Assembly: GCA_902363255.1 (NCBI GenBank)
Contig: CABIZO010000006.1
Coordinates: forward strand, 1 to 64,000
Reading direction: 5' to 3'
Length of the DNA stretch: 64,000 nt
Source: Peptostreptococcaceae bacterium
Lineage (GTDB): Bacteria; Bacillota; Clostridia; Peptostreptococcales; Peptostreptococcaceae
How positions within the stretch are numbered: position 1 is the stretch's first letter; each line of letters starts with the position of its first letter. The notes beneath the pieces were generated by a model that was given only the letters and a program-made list of their open reading frames with translations, did not search any database and was not told the origin of the DNA. This document shows, in pieces, positions 63,566 to 64,000 of this stretch. Position numbers and translations under genes: made by a program.

Positions 63566-64000
63566 CTACCTTTTTATCCATAATTTTAAATTTCTATAGT
63601 TTTTGTCAAATATTATAATCACAGTAATTATAAACTTTTTACTACCTTTAATTATTTTTTCTGTCACATTAAACTGTAGTGAAATTCTTTTTATTGGTAA
63701 TCTCTTTTTTTCATACATAAAGTCTACTAAAGGTTTTTCTTCACTAACCTTTTCAGATAAATTTATAGCATTTTCTCTTGTTTTTTTATGTTTTGGAGCA
63801 TCATCGACTAAATCTTCAAAATCAAAACCAAATTCCTTAATATATAATTTTAAGTTTTCGATTTCATCTTTCAGATGATCTCTATCTTCTATAGGATTGA
63901 CAATTTCTTCACTAAATTCTATTCCTTCTTCTTTTAAGCTTTCTAATGATGGATCTAAACGATGTTTGTTTTCTTTTAACAAATAATTTTTTATTCTACT
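63566..64000 (-). CDS. sigI: RNA polymerase sigma factor SigI, C-terminal part (partial)
   Basis: The frame is open to the window edge, so the true start lies outside. About 144 residues are seen. EEIVNPIEDRDHLKDEIENLKLYIKEFG and FEDLVDDAPKHKKTRENAI, then a C-terminal KRLPIKRISLQFNVTEKIIKG helix-turn-helix, match the SigI-specific DNA-binding domain. SigI controls heat, wall or polysaccharide responses and is held by RsgI, encoded next. A TTG at 63982 is internal. Confidence 0.9.
   Translation of the reverse strand, partial: SRIKNYLLKENKHRLDPSLESLKEEGIEFSEEIVNPIEDRDHLKDEIENLKLYIKEFGFDFEDLVDDAPKHKKTRENAINLSEKVSEEKPLVDFMYEKKRLPIKRISLQFNVTEKIIKGSKKFIITVIIIFDKNYRNLKLWIKR

Overview
The window is A+T-rich, gene-dense DNA from a low-GC Gram-positive anaerobe. 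It opens with the 5' part of a 16S rRNA gene. From memory its variable regions look like Peptostreptococcaceae (Terrisporobacter, Intestinibacter and Clostridioides relatives); I could not run a search. The gene content fits a fermentative spore-former: a clostridial glgB-C-D-A-P operon, phosphotransbutyrylase and butyrate kinase, indolepyruvate:ferredoxin oxidoreductase, SigI/RsgI and a CotF-like protein. Most genes are on the minus strand, and convergent pairs are separated by shared bidirectional terminators.

Layout. 1-1010: 16S rRNA and its leader with two promoters. 1011-12217: a permease, a two-part ThrE-like exporter, an RseC-like redox protein behind a cobalamin riboswitch, a CDF metal exporter, DNA polymerase IV, a DUF1846 protein with an unusual repeat-rich control region, a tiny Cys-rich protein, RNase J, a CotF-like protein and an M20 amidohydrolase remnant. 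12333-20955: a cyclase, a MerR-controlled MFS pump, a MATE pump, two small membrane genes, then diaminopropionate ammonia-lyase paired with an archaeal-type D-aminoacyl-tRNA deacylase, and a YitT protein. 21027-28167: a nonsense-interrupted pepT, a PIG-L deacetylase, a two-component system, glutamate racemase and an APC permease.

28246-34976 is the metabolic centrepiece: aminotransferase, iorA, iorB, buk, a MerR regulator and ptb, all on the minus strand. Together they could carry an amino acid through its 2-oxo acid and acyl-CoA to acyl phosphate and a free acid with ATP gain. 35120-38663 holds a small membrane protein, an Mrp/NBP35 ATPase behind a large palindromic operator, a GtrA protein and a nonsense-interrupted histidine kinase. 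38866-49398 holds ssb and the glycogen synthesis and breakdown operon, in which glgB has no ATG and seems to start at ATT. 49664-64000 holds NfeD/SPFH, the NAD(P)HX repair enzyme, a YhgE/Pip protein, a NifU-like scaffold, a purple-acid-phosphatase-like protein, an attenuated chorismate mutase/DAHP synthase operon, a CPBP protease, a DEAD-box helicase and the rsgI-sigI pair, with sigI running off the end.

No phage, transposon, CRISPR array or tRNA gene was seen. The best leads are the cobalamin riboswitch in front of an RseC-like gene, the dpaL plus deacylase pair, the AUU start of glgB, several palindromic operators that overlap promoters, and a cluster of point lesions (pepT, histidine kinase, glgB) that could all be G-to-T changes. 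No wholly new multi-gene system was evident.
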